DNA of 35,813 bases, from NCBI GenBank assembly GCA_910588365.1, contig CAJUQS010000190.1, forward strand, positions 1-35,813, read 5' to 3'. Of this stretch, positions 33,379 to 35,813 are shown one piece after another. The translations under genes and the position numbers were made by a program. Source of the stretch: an uncultured Oscillospiraceae bacterium (GTDB lineage: Bacteria > Bacillota > Clostridia > Oscillospirales > Oscillospiraceae). The notes below the pieces were generated by a model, which saw only the letters and a list, made by a program, of their open reading frames with translations, did no database searches and was not told the DNA's origin. Every line of letters starts with the position of its first letter. Position 1 is the stretch's first letter.

Positions 33379-33626
33379 TGTCGTAGGGCAACGTGATTTA
33401 TCCTGTTCAGGGCAATAACACTTAGCCTCCGACATAGAAAAAATGACCTTGCACCCATCCGGTGCAGGGTCATTTTTTGTCCTTCGGACTATCCTTTCCC
33501 TGCCTAATACAAGGATTTTCGGAACATTCTACGCTATATCACCATGGAGTAGGGGCGTCCGGCCTGGGGGCCGGGGTGGATAAACGACTTTGCCCCTAAC
33601 AGAATAAATCACATTGCCCTACGACA
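33379..33626. mobile_element. 248-bp segment with paired Tn7-like inverted ends
   Basis: The left end begins TGTCGTAGGGCAACGTGATT and the right end is its inverted counterpart; 28-bp outer arms match at about 26 positions. Behind each outer unit a second, weaker copy follows with a 23-bp period (TAGGGCAA...TTTATTC, then TAGGGGCAA...TTTATCC at the right end). TGT-type termini with tandem internal repeats are typical binding sites of TnsB/TniA transposases. Flanking 5-mers (GAAAT, TGGTG) do not match, so no target duplication is seen. It is either a small non-autonomous element or the facing ends of two elements. Confidence 0.6.
33438..33478 (+). terminator. Strong intrinsic terminator downstream of ppdK
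   Basis: AAAAAATGACCTTGCACC and GGTGCAGGGTCATTTTTT form an 18-bp stem (one G-U) around CATCC. It lies inside the 248-bp segment with inverted ends, so it either came with the element or was separated from ppdK by it. Confidence 0.85.
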
Positions 33627-33648
33627 TGGTGATATTTGATGAGTGCGT

Positions 33649-33777
33649 TTTTGGGGAAATAGCAATATGCTTGAAAGCCTTGCAAACAGGGGCTTTGAGC
33701 CAATCAGCTTTCCCAAAAGCACAAGCTCCAATTCCCCAAAATTGAGCTGCCATCATTTTGGGGACTGCTTTTGGGGA
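33649..33777. promoter_or_regulatory. Array of five TTTTGGGGA motifs upstream of the TnsA-like gene
   Basis: TTTTGGGGA occurs at 33649-33657, 33756-33764 and 33769-33777. Complementary copies lie at 33711-33718 (one G fewer) and 33733-33741. Spacing is irregular and both orientations occur. They may be transposase- or regulator-binding sites. No convincing promoter was picked out here. Confidence 0.5.
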
Positions 33778-33814
33778 TTGATGCGGGATGTTCCCACAGG
33801 GGAGGACTACCAAC

Positions 33815-34162
33815 ATGAGAAAGAAGAATTTCAAGGGACGATGTGAGAAGCGAGTGCTTGGCAAGTGTACCGAGGTCTGTCGGACGTATGATGCTATCCA
33901 GTACGCCTATGCCGATCTGCTGCAAGCATCGGAAGAAATCAAGGAGATCAGGTGCAACGTCCCGCTGGACGGGCTGGGCATCGGTGAGTACACATCTGAT
34001 TTCGTATGCACTAAGGCTGATGGCGACATGATGGTCAGGGAGTGTGTCTACCGTAAGTTCCTGATGAAGCCCCTGACAGTGAAGCTGTTGGATGCTTCGA
34101 GGGACTACTGGCTCAGGCATGGTGTCACTGACTGGGGGGTGGTCATTGATGAAGAAGTATGA
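33815..34162 (+). CDS. TnsA-like transposon endonuclease, catalytic-domain only
   Basis: A 115-aa protein matching the N-terminal restriction-endonuclease-like domain of TnsA, which nicks the 5' ends of Tn7-type elements. The pattern is IKEIRCNVPLDG, then YTSDFVCTKADGD, then VRECVYRKFLMKP, then DYWLRHGVTDWGVVIDEE. The last part matches the usual TnsA string of Tyr-Trp before a final strand. Tn7 TnsA has about 270 residues; the C-terminal TnsC-contacting domain is absent. The Lys of the canonical catalytic motif is not in its expected place (ECV instead of xVK). ATG 33815 has GGGGAGG upstream. It overlaps the next gene by 14 bases. Confidence 0.6.
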   Translation: MRKKNFKGRCEKRVLGKCTEVCRTYDAIQYAYADLLQASEEIKEIRCNVPLDGLGIGEYTSDFVCTKADGDMMVRECVYRKFLMKPLTVKLLDASRDYWLRHGVTDWGVVIDEEV

Positions 34163-35813
34163 CCTGCTCCGGTCTGGTGATACCATTATCCGGGTACTGG
34201 AAGTGCAGGGTGGCAGAGTTCTGGTGATCGACTGCATCAAAAGGACGATACCTGTGTGGGTAGGGCTGGATGCTCTGGAATCCTACTCCGAGTGTACCAA
34301 CAGTGATCTGTCCGAGGTCACTGGGATTGTCGTGGTGGGTGTTGACGATCTGGATGCTGACCAGAGGAAAACCATGTATGAGAGGTACACGATGATAGCT
34401 CCTATCCTGCCTTTCGTAGCTGATGCCCGGATGCGTTCCCGGCTGATCTGCTCTGTGGCTGAGGAACATCGGGTGTCAACGCAAACCGTTAGAAGCTACC
34501 TCTGTCTATACTTGGCCTACATGGACGTGACTGCTCTTGCTCCCAAACGTCGGGAGGATGAACGAGCGTTGACTCAGGACGAGAAGTGTATGCGGTGGGC
34601 GTTAAATAAATTCTTCTACACCACAAAGAAGCAATCTCTGATGACAGCCTACACGATGATGCTCAAAGAGAAGTATTGTGATGGGTTAGGAGTGCTGGCA
34701 GAGGAATACCCGTCCTTCTATCAGTTCAGGTACTTCTATCGTAAGACCAGGAACCTACAGAACTTCTATATCTCCCGTGACGGATTGAAGAACTACCAGA
34801 GGAACAATCGACCTCTCACTGGTAACGGGGTACAAGAGTTTGCACCTGCTGTTGGTACGGGGATGTTTGATGCTACTGTGTGTGACATTTACCTTGTCAA
34901 TGAGGCTGGCAGTCTGGTTGGCAGACCTATCCTGACGGCCTGTATTGATGCCTATAGTGGCCTGTGTTGTGGGTACTCGTTATCGTGGGAAGGTGGTGTC
35001 TATAGCCTCCGAGGGCTGATGCTCAACATCATATCTGACAAGGTTAGCTGGTGTCAGAAGTTCGGTATCTCTATCCAGAAAGAGGATTGGGACTGTGACA
35101 TGCTTCCGGCTTCGTTCATCACCGACATGGGCAGCGAGTACACGTCGGAGAACTTTGAGCAGATTGCAGAGCTGGGGGTTAAGGTTGTCAATCTTCCTTC
35201 CTATCGTCCAGAGTTGAAGGGTTTGATAGAGAAATTCTTCGATCTGGTACAGGAAAGTTACAAGAAGCACCTGAAGGGCAAAGGTGTCATCGAACCTGAC
35301 TATCAGGAGCGGGGAGCGCATGACTACCGGAAGGATGCCTGTCTGACCATGACAGACTTTGAGAAGATCATCCTTCATTGCATTATCTATTACAACTCTC
35401 AGAGAATCATTGAGAACTTCCCCTACACCGAGGACATGATTGCTGCTCAGGTGAAGCCCTATGCCTCCCAAATCTGGAATTGGGGAAAATCCCAAATCGG
35501 GGCCAATCTCATTGAAATTGGGAAAAGAGAGCTGATGCTGACATTGCTACCGAGGACTACAGGTAAGTTCAGTCGGTCAGGGTTGAAGGTAAATAAGCTG
35601 CGGTATCACTGCGAGGGGTTCACTGAACAATACCTGTCTGGCGGTGAAGTTACCGTGGCCTACAATCCAGAGGATGTGACCTCCGTATGGATACTCGAAG
35701 ATGGAACCTATACAGAATTTACCATTATCGAATCCAGATATGAGGGTAAAGACCTGACTACGGTACAGGAGCTACAGGAGAGTCAGAGGGACATTGCCAG
35801 AGGTGCAGTCAGA
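34149..35813 (+). CDS. TnsB-like DDE transposase (Mu/Tn7 type), cut by the window end
   Basis: At least 555 residues, open to the last base. An N-terminal helix-turn-helix (AEEHRVSTQTVRSYLCLYL) precedes an RNase H-like integrase core with D241 (GMFDATVCD), D326 (FITDMGSEYTSENF) and E361 (PELKGLIEKFF). There are 84 residues between the two Asp and 34 between the second Asp and the Glu, the classic DDE layout. A Mu-type C-terminal beta domain begins near residue 445. The start ATG overlaps the TnsA-like gene. Base and codon use are much less GC-rich than the chromosome. TnsC, TniQ/TnsD or cargo genes would lie beyond the window. Confidence 0.85.
   Translation, partial: MKKYDLLRSGDTIIRVLEVQGGRVLVIDCIKRTIPVWVGLDALESYSECTNSDLSEVTGIVVVGVDDLDADQRKTMYERYTMIAPILPFVADARMRSRLICSVAEEHRVSTQTVRSYLCLYLAYMDVTALAPKRREDERALTQDEKCMRWALNKFFYTTKKQSLMTAYTMMLKEKYCDGLGVLAEEYPSFYQFRYFYRKTRNLQNFYISRDGLKNYQRNNRPLTGNGVQEFAPAVGTGMFDATVCDIYLVNEAGSLVGRPILTACIDAYSGLCCGYSLSWEGGVYSLRGLMLNIISDKVSWCQKFGISIQKEDWDCDMLPASFITDMGSEYTSENFEQIAELGVKVVNLPSYRPELKGLIEKFFDLVQESYKKHLKGKGVIEPDYQERGAHDYRKDACLTMTDFEKIILHCIIYYNSQRIIENFPYTEDMIAAQVKPYASQIWNWGKSQIGANLIEIGKRELMLTLLPRTTGKFSRSGLKVNKLRYHCEGFTEQYLSGGEVTVAYNPEDVTSVWILEDGTYTEFTIIESRYEGKDLTTVQELQESQRDIARGAVR

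Noticed and set aside
34980..35495. 171-aa open frame on the minus strand inside the transposase
   Set aside because: Opposite the DDE core, which has all three catalytic residues in frame on the plus strand.

Overview
The window looks like the chromosome of a GC-rich, anaerobic clostridium, most probably an Oscillospiraceae member of the Flavonifractor/Lawsonibacter/Intestinimonas type. This is inferred from gene content (RNase J, RicT, a Noc-like ParB, pyruvate phosphate dikinase, Firmicutes-type infC-rpmI-rplT), from very GC-rich third codon positions, and from a short hairpin repeat scattered between genes. No rRNA or tRNA gene and no CRISPR array was seen. The window ends inside a mobile element of clearly lower GC.

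Layout. 1-196: hairpin-rich non-coding DNA. 197-4890 (minus): a D-2-hydroxyacid dehydrogenase with its own promoter, RNase J, then the infC-rpmI-rplT translation operon. infC starts at an AUU codon and sits behind a strong promoter and an attenuator-like leader. 4945-6697 (minus): an FCD-type GntR regulator and a DegT-fold PLP protein, transcribed divergently from a peptide-utilisation operon at 6945-14521 (plus): two permeases, two ATPases, a binding lipoprotein, a creatininase-family hydrolase and an M42 aminopeptidase. The 247-bp divergent region has two near-consensus promoters and several inverted repeats that could be operators. 14612-21033 (plus): a DUF4914 protein with HprK/PEPCK-like kinase motifs, pyridoxamine kinase, thymidylate synthase, dihydrofolate reductase and RecG, tightly packed. 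21171-22044: a small divergent gene pair (unknown protein and ribbon-helix-helix protein) followed by a nested palindrome. 22115-24843 (plus): rpsO and pnp with structured leaders. 25151-30474 (minus): noc-like parB, nadE, ricT, holB. 30647-33373 (plus): ppdK.

From 33379 on, five bases past the ppdK stop codon, the sequence changes. There is a 248-bp segment bounded by inverted TGTCG ends that carry tandem 23-bp repeats, then an array of TTTTGGGGA motifs, then overlapping genes for a short TnsA-like endonuclease core and a TnsB-like DDE transposase that runs off the window. This is the most unusual part: a Tn7-like element, or parts of more than one, lying against the 3' end of ppdK.

Working together: the transporter, creatininase-family enzyme and M42 peptidase form a plausible peptide import and breakdown route under the GntR regulator. 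thyA, folA and pyridoxamine kinase supply one-carbon, dTMP and PLP metabolism. rpsO/pnp, infC/rpmI/rplT, RNase J and RicT are core translation and RNA-decay genes, several with visible leader-based control.
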